Part shown: piece by piece, positions 37,219-47,153 of the stretch
How positions within the stretch are numbered: the stretch's first letter is position 1
Layout of the letters: each line of letters opens with the position of its first letter
Assembly: GCA_026913215.1 (NCBI GenBank)
Contig: JAPTYK010000001.1
Coordinates: forward strand, 124,001 to 188,000
Origin: Streptomyces diastatochromogenes
Lineage (GTDB): Bacteria > Actinomycetota > Actinomycetes > Streptomycetales > Streptomycetaceae
DNA length: 64,000 nucleotides
Direction: 5' to 3'
Translations under genes and position numbers: made by a program
Notes under the pieces: model-generated
Told to the model about the DNA's origin: nothing
Database searches by the model: none
What the model saw: the letters and a program-made list of their open reading frames with translations, nothing else

Positions 37219-37754
37219 GTGTCTTCGCCCTGCGACCCCAGTACGCTCCCGCCGGCGATGTGAGTGCGGCGCTGATGCTGGTCGACTCCCGGCTCAAGGC
37301 CATCTACGACGGCAGGACCGAGGTCGATCCCGAACGGCAGCTGCTGGACCGGCAGTTCACCGCGTCCTTGGGGCCCACGGGGGCCCAGGACCTCCTGGAC
37401 GGCGTGTGCACGATCATCTTCATGTACATGAAGTGGCTGCGGATGGCCTGCGAGGACCACGACAAGAACGTGATCGAGTACGTCGTCCCCAACCTCGTGA
37501 CCTCGATGGGCCGGATGCCCAGGAGCATCCGGCCCGAGGCCGTCCCCACCATGGCGGGGCTGGTCATCGCGGCCGGCACCGGGCTCAGCCCCAGTCTGTG
37601 GCGCCAGCAGTACGGGGACTGGACCCGGGAGGAGATGAACCCCCTGGAGGCCACGGCCTTCCTGCTCGCGGAGATCATCAACCGGATCACCGACGACCAG
37701 GACTTCGCCACCCGTCTGATCACCGACGCCCTGTCCAGCGCGGACGCGTACTGA
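37219..37754 (+). CDS. hypothetical protein, one frameshift near the start
   Basis: A strong GAGGAGG (37207-37213) precedes GTG 37219, but that frame stops after 14 codons; a missing base near 37235 would join it to YAPAGDVSAALMLVDSRLKA in the long frame. The ~178-residue product is mostly helical (LLDGVCTIIFMYMKWLRMAC, RPEAVPTMAGLVIAAGTGLS, PLEATAFLLAEIINRITDDQ) without signal peptide. I do not recognise the family. It stands alone between a regulator and a convergent hydrolase. Confidence 0.6.
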
Positions 37755-37778
37755 CCCGCGGTTCCGAGCGGCCGGCCC

Positions 37779-38587
37779 TCAGGCGTGGTCGGCCATGAAG
37801 GCCGCCAGGTCACGGAGCACGCGGTCCGGGTCCTCCCAGTACGGGACGTGGCCCACGCCCTCGTAGACGAGGAGGCGGGAGTCGGGGACGGCGTCGAGGA
37901 TCGTCTGCTGGTCCTCGCGGGGCAGGATCGGGTCCTGGTCGCCCCAGACGACCAGGGTGGGGACGAGGATTCCCGTCAGGGTGGCCCGGAGGTCGGTCTC
38001 CAGGAGGCCGCGCAGGGTCTCGCGCCAGACGTGGGCCGGGGATTTGAGGACTTCGTCGACGACGGTCCGCAGGAAGCCCCGTCCCAGGGGGGTCGCCGTC
38101 ATGCCGTCGACGAGGGCCGTCGCGAGCGCGGGGTCCACCGGGTCCCGCAACTCCCTTACCGTGTCCCACAGTTCGGCGGCGCGTGGCTTGTCGGAGAGGG
38201 TGGCCGGGACGCCGAGCAGGACGAGGCCCGCCACGCGGTCCGGCCGGCGGCCCGCGACGATGCGGGCCTGCACCCGCCGCTCGAACCGCCGGCCAGGACC
38301 GCTCGCTCCAGGCCCAGGCCGTCCATGAAGGCGATCAGGTCCGCGGCGAAGTCCTCCGGCAGATAGCCGTCGGGCGGCTTGCCGGCGTCGCCGTGGCCGC
38401 GCTGGGTGGGGGCGTACGCGTGCAGCCCCGGGGGCATGCGGCGCAGCACCGGTTCGAACGTCCACCAGGAGTCCAGGTAGCCGTGCACCAGGACGAGCGG
38501 TGTGCCTCCCGACCGGCCCGTCTCCGCGTACGGAAGGACGGGGCGCCCCTCCCCCAGGACGGCGTTGTGCACGGCGACGGCGGCCAT
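37779..38587 (-). CDS. alpha/beta hydrolase, one frameshift
   Basis: ATG 38587 starts MAAVAVHNAVLGEGRPVLPY. The fold is shown by TPLVLVHGYLDSWWTFEPVL (oxyanion HG), AYAPTQRGHGDAGKP, the nucleophile elbow AGGSSGG and, after a shift near 38290, VAGLVLLGVPATLSDKPRA, ILVPTLVVWGDQDPILP (acid) and YEGVGHVPYWEDP (His). About 265 residues, cytoplasmic. The elbow GGSSGG is changed from the usual GxSxG. Substrate unknown. It follows the ECF41 sigma gene on the same strand by 80 nt and may be co-transcribed. Confidence 0.85.
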
Positions 38588-38667
38588 CGCGGCCCTCCTC
38601 ACCTCTCCTCCCTCCAGCATAGGAAGGAGGGGGGTGCGCGGACAGTCGGGGCGTTCCGGGCTCCGGC

Positions 38668-39532
38668 TCAGCGGCTCAGGGCGGTCTCCCGCTCCAGGCG
38701 CGAGAGCTTCTCCGGGTTGCGCACGGCGTAGAGGCCGGTGACGCGGCCGTCGTCGACGCGCAGCGCGAGGACGGTGTCGACCTCCCCGTCCAGCCGGACG
38801 ATCAGTGCCGGGTCGCCGTTGACCCGGGCCGGCCGGAGCGTCGCCGTGGTGGCGATCCGGGCCAGGAGCCCCGCCACCCGGTCGGCTCCACGACGGGCTC
38901 CAGGGCCGCCCGTACGACTCCGCCGCCGTCGGTCAGGAGGACGACGTCGGGCGCGAGGACGTCGAGCAGGCGTTGCAGGTCGCCCGTCTCGACCGCCCGG
39001 CGGAACGCCTCGACCGTGCGGCGGGTCTCCGCGGCGGAGGCGACCCGCGCGGGCGGCGGGCGGCGACGTGGGCGCGCGCCCGGTGGGCGATCTGGCGGAC
39101 CGCGGCCGGGGTCTTGTCGACGGCCCCGGCGATCTCGTCGTACGCCAGGTCGAACACCTCGCGCAGGAGGAACACCGCCCGCTCGGTCGGGGTGAGGGTC
39201 TCCAGGACGAGGAGCATCGCCATCGAGACGCTGTCGGCCAGTTCGGCGTCCTCGGCCACGTCGGGCGCGGTCAGCAGCGGCTCGGGCAGCCAGGGGCCGA
39301 GGTAGGACTCCTTGCGCCGGCCGAGGGTGCGGAGGTGGCTCAGCGCCTGGCGCGTGGTGATCCGGACCAGGTACGCGCGCGGCTCCCGTACGGTGCCGGG
39401 ATCGACGCCCGCCCACTTCAGCCAGGTCTCCTGGAGGACGTCCTCGGCGTCGGCGGCCGAGCCGAGCATCTCGTAGGCGACGGTGAACAGCAGGTTGCGG
39501 TGGGCGACGAACGCCCCGGTGACGTCATGCAT
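38668..39532 (-). CDS. ECF41-group sigma factor, two frameshifts
   Basis: ATG 39532 begins MHDVTGAFVAHRNLLFTVAY, the sigma-2 region; DAEDVLQETWLKWAG and the sigma-4 segment LTPTERAVFLLREVFDLAYD follow. All ECF41 hallmarks are present: WLPEP between the domains, and in the SnoaL-like C-terminal extension DGGG and NPEKL. Shifts near 39055 and 38885 interrupt the extension. The extension is known to act as a built-in regulator in place of an anti-sigma factor. A perfect ECF41 promoter lies just upstream, so the gene is autoregulated, and a second one drives the divergent CMD gene. Confidence 0.92.
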
Positions 39533-39540
39533 GCTCCCCA

Positions 39541-39567
39541 GACGCCGGCCGCCGCCGTTCTGTGACA
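39541..39567 (-). promoter_or_regulatory. ECF41 promoter of the sigma factor gene
   Basis: On the minus strand TGTCACA (39567-39561), a 16-nt spacer and CGTC (39544-39541) match the ECF41 consensus exactly as I remember it. Transcription would start about 39534, so the sigma mRNA would be leaderless or nearly so. Confidence 0.8.
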
Positions 39568-39601
39568 TCCGGGGCCGGTGAACCACGCCACAGCGCCGTC
39601 C

Positions 39602-39628
39602 CGTCACGGGGGGCGGGGCGGCGGCGTC
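39602..39628 (+). promoter_or_regulatory. ECF41 promoter of the CMD gene
   Basis: CGTCACG (39602-39608), a 16-nt spacer and CGTC (39625-39628). Five of seven -35 positions and the whole -10 match the ECF41 motif, with the same spacing as the divergent promoter. Confidence 0.65.
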
Positions 39629-39677
39629 TATGTTCGCCCGGTGCGACCGCACGGGGCACCACAGTGAGGACGACGTC

Positions 39678-40157
39678 ATGGAACCCCGTTTCAACCTGTT
39701 CGACAGCCCGACCGCCGCGAAGGTCGCCAAGCGCTTCTACGCCACCTCGCTGGTCCTGGAGGAGTCGTCGCTGCCGAGGTCCCTGCGGGAGCTGGTGCAG
39801 CTCCGGGTCAGCCAGCTCAACGGCTGCGGGTTCTGCGCGGACGCGCACGCCAAGGAGGCGGCGGCCGCGGGCGAGACCGCGGTCCGGCTCGGTCTGGTCG
39901 CCACCTGGCGGCACAGCACCGTGTTCACCGAGGCGGAGCGGGCCGCGCTGGCGCTCGCCGAGGAGGGCACCCGGCTCGGCGACCACGGCGTGTCCGACGA
40001 GACCTGGGCCGAGGTGCGCGAGCACTACGACGACGACCTGGTCGGCGCCCTGGTCTGCCTCGTGTCCCTGATCAACGCCGCCACGCGGATGAACGTGATC
40101 GTGCACAACCCGGGCGGCGCGTACGAGCCCGGGATGTTCACCCGCGTGTCCGGCTGA
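39678..40157 (+). CDS. carboxymuconolactone decarboxylase/AhpD-family protein, ECF41 partner
   Basis: ATG 39678 has GTGAGGA upstream. The 159-residue protein has the AhpD-like core LRELVQLRVSQLNGCGFCAD with the redox CxxC and following His (CGFCADAH), and the all-helical CMD fold. Such COE proteins are the standard neighbours and targets of ECF41 sigma factors, probably acting as hydroperoxide-related reductases or oxidoreductases. Longer upstream starts would overlap the promoter. Confidence 0.9.
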   Translation: MEPRFNLFDSPTAAKVAKRFYATSLVLEESSLPRSLRELVQLRVSQLNGCGFCADAHAKEAAAAGETAVRLGLVATWRHSTVFTEAERAALALAEEGTRLGDHGVSDETWAEVREHYDDDLVGALVCLVSLINAATRMNVIVHNPGGAYEPGMFTRVSG

Positions 40158-40166
40158 CCGTCGGCC

Positions 40167-40828
40167 TCAGGGGCCTTCCTGTCGCGGACGTGGCGGCGAA
40201 GGCCCTCCAGGGACACGCCCTCCAGGCTGTCCGCGAAGATCCGGTCCGGGCCCGGGGCACCGGGAGGAGGAGGGACGACCAGGACGGCGCAGCCCGCGGC
40301 GTCGGCCGAGGCCGCTCCGTCCGGCGAGTCCTCGACGGCCACGCAGGCCGCCACCGGGACGCCGAGCCGTTCGGCGGCCGTGCGGTACGGATCGGGGTGC
40401 GGCTTGGTGCGTTCGGTGTCGTCGGCGGAGAGCGTGAACGCGAAGGGCACGTGCGCGAGCGCGCCGCCGACCACCGAGTCGACCACCGACCGCGGCGAGG
40501 CGCTGACCAGCGCGAACGGCAGGCCGGCCCGTTCCAGTTCGGCGAGGAGCCGGTCCGCTCCCGGGCGCATCGGCGCGCCCTCGTCGACGCGCTTCTGGAA
40601 GGCGGTGGTCAGTGCCGCCGCGACGCCGTCCGGGTCGGGCGCGCCGGTGGCCCGTACGAGGTGCGCGGCGGTGTCCTCGACGGCGCGTCCGACGACCTCG
40701 GGCGCGTCGGCGTCGGTGAGGCGGTGTCCGAGGCGGGCGGCGACCTCCTCCGTCGCCTCCCACCAGAGGACCTCGGTGTCGACGAGGGTGCCGTCCATGT
40801 CGAAGAGGACGGCGGCGAGTCCGCTCAC
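40167..40828 (-). CDS. HAD-family hydrolase in the ABC importer operon
   Basis: GTG 40828 overlaps the stop of the ABC ATPase by GTGA. HAD motifs are complete: [16 protein letters not shown] (DxDxT), [14 protein letters not shown] (motif II), [15 protein letters not shown] (motif III Lys) and [18 protein letters not shown] (motif IV). The cap is of the small helical subfamily IA/beta-phosphoglucomutase type. As written the frame runs to 40025 into the CMD gene; the stop at 40167 in a neighbour frame, needing one extra base near 40190, is more likely. It may dephosphorylate or process the imported substrate. Confidence 0.82.
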
Positions 40829-41909
40829 CGCTCCGTCCTCGGGACGACGAGGGCGGGGTGGGGGGCGATGCCGACGGTGGCGCGGGTGCCCGGGGTCAGC
40901 TCGCCCGCGTCGCGCGAGGGGAGGTCGGCCTTGACCGTCGTACCGCGGTGGTCGAGGTGGACGCGGGTGACGGAGCCGAAGAAGGAGGTGGAGACGATCA
41001 CGGCCTCGCCGTCGGCGTCGGCGGTCACGGTGACGTTCTCGGGGCGGACGAGGACCTCGACGTCGGGGGTGGCGGGGACGTCCCCGTCGACGGGGAGGCG
41101 GCTGCCCGCGGCCTCGACGAGGCCGGAGTCGGTGAGCCGGCCGGGGAGGCGGTTCATGGTGCCGACGAACTCGGCGACGAAGGCGGTCGCCGGCCGGCGG
41201 TACAGCTCGGCCGGGGCCGCGCACTGCTCCAGCTTCCCGGCGTTGAGGACGGCGACGCGGTCCGCCATGGACAGCGCCTCCTCCTGGTCGTGGGTGACGA
41301 ACACGGTGGTGATGCCGAGGAGAGCTGGAGCCGTCGGATCTCCTCGCGGAGGCTGAGCCGCACCTTGGCGTCGAGCGCGGAGAGGGGCTCGTCCAGGAGC
41401 AGGACGCGGGGGCGCAGGGCGAGGGCGCGCGCCAGGGCCACGCGCTGCTGCTGGCCGCCGGACATCTGGTGGGGGTAGCGGTCGCCGTGCTCGGGCAGGC
41501 CGACGAGGTCGAGGAGTTCGGCGGCGCGGGCGTGGCGCTCGGCGGCCTTGGCCTTGCGGACGCGGAGGCCGAAGGCGACGTTGTCGCGGGCGGTGAGGTT
41601 GGGGAAGAGGCTGTACGACTGGAAGACCATGCCGGCGTCGCGGCGGTTGGCGGGGACGTGGGTGATGTCCTGGCCGTCCACGAGGACTTCGCCGGAGTCG
41701 GGGCGTTCGAAGCCGGCGAGGACGCGCAGCGCGGTGGTCTTTCCGCAGCCCGACGGGCCGAGGAGCGCGAGGAGTTCGCCCGGTTCGACGGTCAGGTCGA
41801 GGCCGTCGAGCGCGGTGGTGGTGCCGAAGGAGCGGCGCAGGCCGCGGAATTCGACGCGGGCCCCGGTGGCGGCGGTGGACTCCGTCCGTTCCGCTGTGGC
41901 TGAGGTCAT
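40825..41909 (-). CDS. ABC importer ATP-binding protein (PotA/FbpC type), one frameshift
   Basis: Walker [22 protein letters not shown]-loop [14 protein letters not shown], signature [20 protein letters not shown] and Walker [21 protein letters not shown] are seen. Near 41325 a shift interrupts the part before [20 protein letters not shown]. The C-terminal TOBE domain has [18 protein letters not shown]. The type serves iron, polyamine, thiamine or phosphonate-like solutes. It lies 3 nt after the permease stop. About 361 residues after repair. Confidence 0.88.
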
Positions 41910-41912
41910 GGG

Positions 41913-42834
41913 TCAGGACTCCTTGCGGGAGGTGCGGGGGGCTCCGGGCGTGCCGGTCTGTGCCGTTCCGGCCCGGGACAGGACGAGGAGCAGCAGCCAG
42001 GTGATGACGAGGCTGAGGAGGGAGACGGCCACCGACATGCGGGCCTGGGCGCCGGAGATGGAGACGATCCACACGGCGAAGGGCCGGAAGCCGAGGATCG
42101 AGGCGATGGTGAACTCGCCGAGGACGAGCGCCAGGGTGAGGAAGGCGGCTCCGGCGAGCGAGGAACGCAGGTTGGGCAGGATCACCCGGAGCATGACGTA
42201 CGGCCAGGACGCCCCGCAGTTGCGGGCGGCCTCGACGAGCGTGGGGACGTCGACGGCGCGCAGTCCGGCGTCGAGGGAGCGGTACACGAACGGCAGGGCC
42301 ATGACGGTGTACGCGAGGACCAGGACGAAGGGGAAGTCCTCGTTCTGGACGGCGATGAACGTCTGGTAGAGCGGGGTCCGCGACAGGTGGTCAGGGCCCC
42401 AGCGCAGGACGGTGCTGATGCCGGTGACGAGCGCGATCGGCGGGACCACCAGCGGCAGCATGCTCATCACCTCGACGACCGGCCGCAGACGGGGCGCGCC
42501 GAGCCGGACCGCGACCAGGGCGGGCACCGCGAGCAGCAGGGCGAGCGCGATGGTGGCGGCGGCGAGGCCGAGGGAGAGCAGCAGGCTCTGGGTGAACCCG
42601 TCGGCGGAGAGCAGCGCGGTGTACGCGTCGAAGGAGACGCCCTGGCCGGGGGTGTGCACGGTGAAGACGAACGAGGCGATCAGCGGGACGAGGAAGTACG
42701 CGCCGCCGAGGCCGAGGACGAGGCCGCGCCACACGCGGGGCGGCGCCGGGTCCGTGCGGGGTGGTGGGCCGGGTCGCCGCCCGTGCCGCGGACTCCGGGG
42801 TGACGTCCGGGGCGGTGGGGGTCATCGCAGCCAT
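41913..42834 (-). CDS. ABC importer permease 2, one frameshift near the start
   Basis: ATG 42834 begins [20 protein letters not shown]; a shift near 42745 leads into [20 protein letters not shown]. Six helices and the binding-protein-dependent EAA loop ([20 protein letters not shown]) are present, so this is the PotC/FbpB-like inner-membrane component. It overlaps the end of permease 1 by 13 nt. The pair plus one ATPase form the membrane unit of the importer. Confidence 0.85.
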
Positions 42835-43710
42835 CGGGCGCTCCTGCGCTGGAGGGGGAGGTAGACCGCCATGACCAGGCCGGCGATCAGGATCATGTCG
42901 AGGCCGAGGGCGAGGGCGACGTTCTCCTGGCCGACCATGACGTTGCCGGAGAGCGCGTCCGCGATCTTCAGGGTGACCAGGGGACGGAGCCGCCGACGAG
43001 GGCGCGGCGGTGGCGTGGGCGGCGAAGGCGCTGCCGAAGAGCAGCACGAACCCGCCGAGCAGGGAGGGCGCGAGGACCGGGATGCCGACGTGGCGCCAGT
43101 ACTGCCATCCGCCGGCGCCCGCGTTCTGCGCGGCCTCCCGCCACTGGGGGCGCAGGCCGTCGAGGGCGGGCATCATCACCAGGACCATGAGGGGGATGAG
43201 GAAGTACAGGTAGACGACGGTGAGGCCGCCGAAGGAGTACAGGTTCCAGCCGAGGCTGGTGAGGTCGGCGAGCTGGGTGACCACGCCGGAGATGCCGACG
43301 GTCGCGATGAACGCGAACGCGAGGGGACGCCGCCGAAGTTGGCGAGGACCCCGGAGGCGGTGAGGACGGCGCTGCGCAGGGCCTGGGACCGGGAGGTGAC
43401 GACGGCCTGGGCGATGAGGACGCCGAGGACCGAGCCGATCAGGGCGGTGAGCGCGGAGAGCTGCACGCTGCCGACGAGGGAGCCGAGGTAGGGGCCCTGG
43501 AGGGAGCGGCTCAGGTGCTCGCCGGTGAGGGCGGTGGCACCGGTGGCCGGGTCGGTGCGGGTGACGGCGCCGAACAGGAGGGCGCCGAGGGGCAGTCCGA
43601 AGGCCAGGGCGGTGAAGGCGATCAGGGGAGGGCGGCGAGCCAGGTGCGGGGCCGCGCCGCCGGCGGCTGGTGCCGCCGGCGGTTCCCGTGGTGGGGGTGG
43701 CTGAGGACAT
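42822..43710 (-). CDS. ABC importer permease 1, frameshifted
   Basis: ATG 43710 shares its A with the stop of the binding-protein gene (TGATG). The conserved parts are VQLSALTALIGSVLGVLIAQ, FAFIATVGISGVVTQLADLT, WREAAQNAGAGGWQYWRHVG (EAA loop) and LLGGFVLLFGSAFAAHATAA. Shifts near 43625, 43325 and 42985 break the frame; repair gives VTLKIADALSGNVMVGQENV and a stop at 42822. About 295 residues, six helices. Confidence 0.82.
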
Positions 43711-44855
43711 CAGGAGAGGGCCTTGTCCCACTTCTCGGCGAGGGTGGCCTTGGCCTTGTCGAGCTCGGCGGAGGCGGGGAAGGCGGGGGTGCCCGCGACC
43801 TCGGGGAGCTTGGCCAGGAGCGTCTTGTCGGCGGTGCCGTCGGCGGTCATGGCCGGCAGCAGGACGGGGCGGGCGTATCCCTTGAGCCAGAGGTTCTGGC
43901 CCTCGGCGCTGTAGAGGAACTCCATCCACAGGCGGGCGGCCGCGGGGTGCGGGGCCTCCTTGTTGACGGCCTGGGAGTAGAACTGCGCGTACACGCCGTC
44001 GGTGGGGACGGAGACCTTCCAGTCGACGCCCTTGCCCTTGAACTGGTCGGCGTAGCCGGCGTTGAGGTAGTCCCAGTCGATGCTGATGGGCGTCTCGCCC
44101 TTCTCGACCGTGGCCGGGGTGGACTCGACGGGGATGAAGTTGCCGCTCTTCTTCAGCGTGCCGAAGAAGTCGATGCCGGGCTGGATGTCGGCGAAGGAGC
44201 CCTTGTTGGCGAGGGCGGCCGCGTAGACGCCGCCGAAGGCGGAGCCGGACTTGGTCGGGTTGCCGTTGAGGGCGACCTTGCCCTTGTACTCGGGCTTGAG
44301 GAGGTCGGCGAAGGTCTTCGGGCAGTTCGGGATGCGCTTGGCGTCGCAGCCGATGGAGACGTAGCCGCCGTAGTCGTTGTACCAGCGGCCGTCGGTGTCC
44401 TTCTGGGCCGCGGGGATCTTGTCCCAGGCCTCGACCTTGTACGGGGCGAAGAGGCCCTCCTCGGCGCCGCTGCGGGCGAAGGCGATGCCCAGGTCGAGGA
44501 CGTCGGGGGCGCGCTTCTGGCCCTTGCGGGACTTGACGGCGGCGATCTCGTCGGCGCTGGCGGCGTCCGGGTTCTCGCTCTCGACCTTGATGCCGTACTT
44601 CGTCTCGAACGCCTTGATGATCTCGCCGTAGTTGGCCCAGTCCGGCGGCAGGGCGATGACGTGCAGCGCGCCTTCCTGCTTCGCCGCCTTGACGAGGGCG
44701 TCCATGCCTCCGAAGTCCTTGGCCGAGGCCGCGGTGGCCGACTTCGCACCCTTGCCGTCCGTGCCGGCCGCGCCCTCGGGGGCGGCACCGCAGGCGGTGA
44801 GGGTGGTCAGGACGACAGCGCCGAGCAGGGCTGCGGCTACGGGGGTTCTGCGCAC
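43710..44855 (-). CDS. ABC importer solute-binding lipoprotein
   Basis: ATG 44855 starts a lipoprotein signal, VAAALLGAVVLTTLTAC (lipobox LTAC, Cys22). The 381-residue protein has the type II periplasmic-binding fold used for iron, polyamine and phosphonate-like ligands: LHVIALPPDWANYGEIIKAF, VLDLGIAFARSGAEEGLFAP, KVALNGNPTKSGSAFGGVYA, TPISIDWDYLNAGYADQFKG. It is the first gene of the operon (binding protein, two permeases, ATPase, HAD). The ligand cannot be fixed by sequence; a HAD phosphatase in the operon points to a phosphorus compound. Intact frame. Confidence 0.88.
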   Translation of the reverse strand: MRRTPVAAALLGAVVLTTLTACGAAPEGAAGTDGKGAKSATAASAKDFGGMDALVKAAKQEGALHVIALPPDWANYGEIIKAFETKYGIKVESENPDAASADEIAAVKSRKGQKRAPDVLDLGIAFARSGAEEGLFAPYKVEAWDKIPAAQKDTDGRWYNDYGGYVSIGCDAKRIPNCPKTFADLLKPEYKGKVALNGNPTKSGSAFGGVYAAALANKGSFADIQPGIDFFGTLKKSGNFIPVESTPATVEKGETPISIDWDYLNAGYADQFKGKGVDWKVSVPTDGVYAQFYSQAVNKEAPHPAAARLWMEFLYSAEGQNLWLKGYARPVLLPAMTADGTADKTLLAKLPEVAGTPAFPASAELDKAKATLAEKWDKALS

Positions 44856-44883
44856 GGGGTTCTCCCAGAAGCAAGTGACGGAA

Positions 44884-44897
44884 CTTGTCTGAACAAG
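44884..44897. promoter_or_regulatory. candidate GntR operator
   Basis: CTTGT-CTGA-ACAAG is an inverted repeat 29 bp upstream of the binding-protein start, in the 264-bp space shared with the divergent GntR gene. The GT-CTGA-AC core resembles the GTCTAGAC-type sites of UTRA-domain GntR proteins. Confidence 0.5.
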
Positions 44898-45119
44898 ACG
44901 CCCTTAGTTCGCCCGCACCTCCTGTCTGGAAAGTGAACAGAACATGGCGCGTTCTACACGGTTCCCGGAAGAGCCGGTTGTGGCGAACCACAGGTGGGAC
45001 CGGAGGTCTTGAGAGGAACCGACGGAGCCGTCCGACGACCCGTCATCGGGTTAGGGTGGGCGGCGGGACGGCACACCGATCGACCGGATGTGCACAGCCG
45101 CACGGGAGACGGGGGCATT

Positions 45120-45869
45120 GTGACGGCGCTGTACGTGGAGATCGCGGAGGAGCTCCGCCGCTCGATCCTCAACGGCGAGTACCCCGTCGGCGCCCGCCTG
45201 CCGTCCGAGAGCGACCTCGCCGACCGCTGGTCCGCCTCGCGGGGCACGGTGCGCCAGGCCGTCGCCCTGCTCACCTCGGAAGGGATCATCGGCTCGCGCC
45301 AGGGCGCCCGCCGCATCGTGCTGCGCAGGGAGCGCCGGCACAGCTTCGCCGAACTCCACAGCTTCGCCCAGTGGGCGCGGACCATGGGCTACCGGTCGGC
45401 GAGCCGCTTCCTGCACCGCGAGCGGCGCCGGGCCACGGCCGAGGAGGCGCGCCGCCTGGCCCTCCCGGAGGGGGCCGGGGTCCTCGACGTGCTGCGGCTG
45501 CGCTGCCTGGACGACGAACCGGTCATGCTGGAGCGGACGGCGTACGCGGAGTGGGTCGCGCCCACCGTCGAGTCCCTGCCCGTCGACTGCGCCTCGATCA
45601 TGGACAGCATGGCCGAGGACGCGGGGATCGTCGCCCACTACGGCGAGCACCTCATCGACGCGGTGCCCGCCGGGAGCGACGACGCCCGGCTGCTCCGGGT
45701 CCGCCGGGGCAGCCCGCTGCTGCGGCAGCGGCACCTGACGAGCAATCAGGACGGCCGGCCCATCGAGTGGACCGAGGACCGCTACCGCGCGGGGAGCGTC
45801 ACGTTCAACGTGAGCAACTCGGTGGGCACGGCCCCTCTGGTGCGGGATCCCGGCTCGCTGCTGATGTGA
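45120..45869 (+). CDS. GntR-family regulator with UTRA domain
   Basis: GTG 45120 begins VTALYVEIAEELRRSILNGE. The winged helix is PVGARLPSESDLADRWSASR then GTVRQAVALLTSEGII (residues 20-60). The UTRA ligand domain contains LPEGAGVLDVLRLRCLDDEP, MLERTAYAEWVAP and GSPLLRQRHLTSNQDGRP. It belongs to the HutC/PhnF type. Its divergent place next to the importer operon makes it the likely local repressor with the imported compound as inducer. Intact frame. Confidence 0.9.
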   Translation: MTALYVEIAEELRRSILNGEYPVGARLPSESDLADRWSASRGTVRQAVALLTSEGIIGSRQGARRIVLRRERRHSFAELHSFAQWARTMGYRSASRFLHRERRRATAEEARRLALPEGAGVLDVLRLRCLDDEPVMLERTAYAEWVAPTVESLPVDCASIMDSMAEDAGIVAHYGEHLIDAVPAGSDDARLLRVRRGSPLLRQRHLTSNQDGRPIEWTEDRYRAGSVTFNVSNSVGTAPLVRDPGSLLM

Positions 45870-45962
45870 GGAATCACGGACCCGCGTGACCTGCGTCACT
45901 TATTAAGGGTTGTTTAAGAATCAACGTCGCGAAGGTTCCCTTTTCGCACGCCTTGGGCGCAG

Positions 45963-45991
45963 TTGACGCTTACCTTGAGCACCGGTCAGAT
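45963..45991 (+). promoter_or_regulatory. candidate promoter of the peptidoglycan-binding gene
   Basis: TTGACG (45963-45968) and TCAGAT (45986-45991) with 17-nt spacing, in an unusually AT-rich stretch (45895-45975) that also contains a TTGTTTAAGAATCAA imperfect inverted repeat. Confidence 0.45.
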
Positions 45992-46042
45992 TCTCCTCGG
46001 CTTCGCCGCAACTTCCACGGCTTCACCACACCTGGAGCATCG

Positions 46043-46941
46043 ATGCTCGACAGGACTGCCCTGACCACAGCAGTCACGAACGGCGCCCCGATCCGGCCTC
46101 GTCCCCGCGCGGGACGACAGCGTCTTCGGAAAGGTCGCCGGACCCGGCGCCGACGCGCCGGGGCACGCGCGCAGGACGTCGAACTGTTCGACGTGACGCG
46201 GACCCTGCCGCGCGTCCCCGGGAGGCCGGACCGCACGGACGCCACGGCGCGGGAGGCCCCGGCACCTGCGGAAGGGCTCCCGGTCGCGACGGGCCGCACC
46301 GGCGCCCGAGCGGGAGAACCGGGGCGGGCTCTCGCTCCCGCTGCTGCTCACCGGCGCGCTCGCCGCGGGGATCGGACTCGCGGTCGGCCTCGTGCCCGAA
46401 TCCGGCCCGACGCCCCCGGACGGCCTGTCCCTCGTGATGCCCGACCTGCCGACGCCCCACACGACCCCGGACGCCACGCCGTCGGCCACCGGCCGGAGCC
46501 CGCTGCCCACGGCAGCGCCGGCGACCGCCTCGAAAGCCGCCTCACGGCCGCCGGCCCCGTCCGCTCCCCGCCGTCGGCTCCGACTCCCCGCCCACGCGCG
46601 CACCCCGGCCGACGCCCTCGCCGACACCGCCCCGCAGCTCCCCGCGTCCCGATCCGCCCGGCGCGTCCGGGCTCGCGCTCGGCAGCACCGGGCCCGAGAT
46701 CGTGGACCTCCAACGGCGCCTCCAGCAGCTGTACTTGTACCTCGGCCCGGCCGACGGGGTCTTCGGCGAGTCCCTGGAGGTGGCCCTGAGCCGCTTCCAG
46801 GTGGCCCGCGCCGTCCCGGAGGAGCCCGGCGTCTACGGGCCGATGACCCGCGCGGCCCTGTACGCCGAGACCGACCGGCCCGGCCGGAAGGGCCGGAACG
46901 GCTCGGACGGCAGAGGCGGATGGGGCGACTGGGACTCCTGA
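46043..46941 (+). CDS. membrane-anchored peptidoglycan-binding protein, frameshifted several times
   Basis: Parts of one protein are found in three frames: AQDVELFDVTRTLPRVPGR near 46170, one membrane helix LPLLLTGALAAGIGLAVGLV near 46340, a Pro/Thr/Ala-rich spacer (TPHTTPDATPSATGRSP), and the peptidoglycan-binding domain 1 (GPEIVDLQRRLQQLYLYLG, FGESLEVALSRFQVARAV, YGPMTRAALYAET) near the end. The start is uncertain; ATG 46043 is the best candidate. The topology puts the binding domain outside. Together the layout matches common Streptomyces PG-binding proteins of unknown exact role. Confidence 0.65.
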
Positions 46942-47153
46942 CCGGGCCTCGTCGCCCCTCCCGGGCCCCGCGCCCGCCGCCCCCGCACGCCCCCTGTCCG
47001 TACGACGGCGGGCGCGAGCGCACCTTCACGGGATCTCCATCCGATGGACATGGGGCAGGTGTGTCACGGAGTTACTTTCGCGCGGTCAACAGGCTTCTGT
47101 TCACCCCCATATGACAGTGCGTCACAGCGGGGCGGGAACGTACACTCGCCGTC

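Noticed and set aside
42391..44991. An 866-codon minus-strand frame over the importer operon
   Set aside because: It is a shadow frame that touches real permease sequence only where frames shift; the true genes lie in the other frames.
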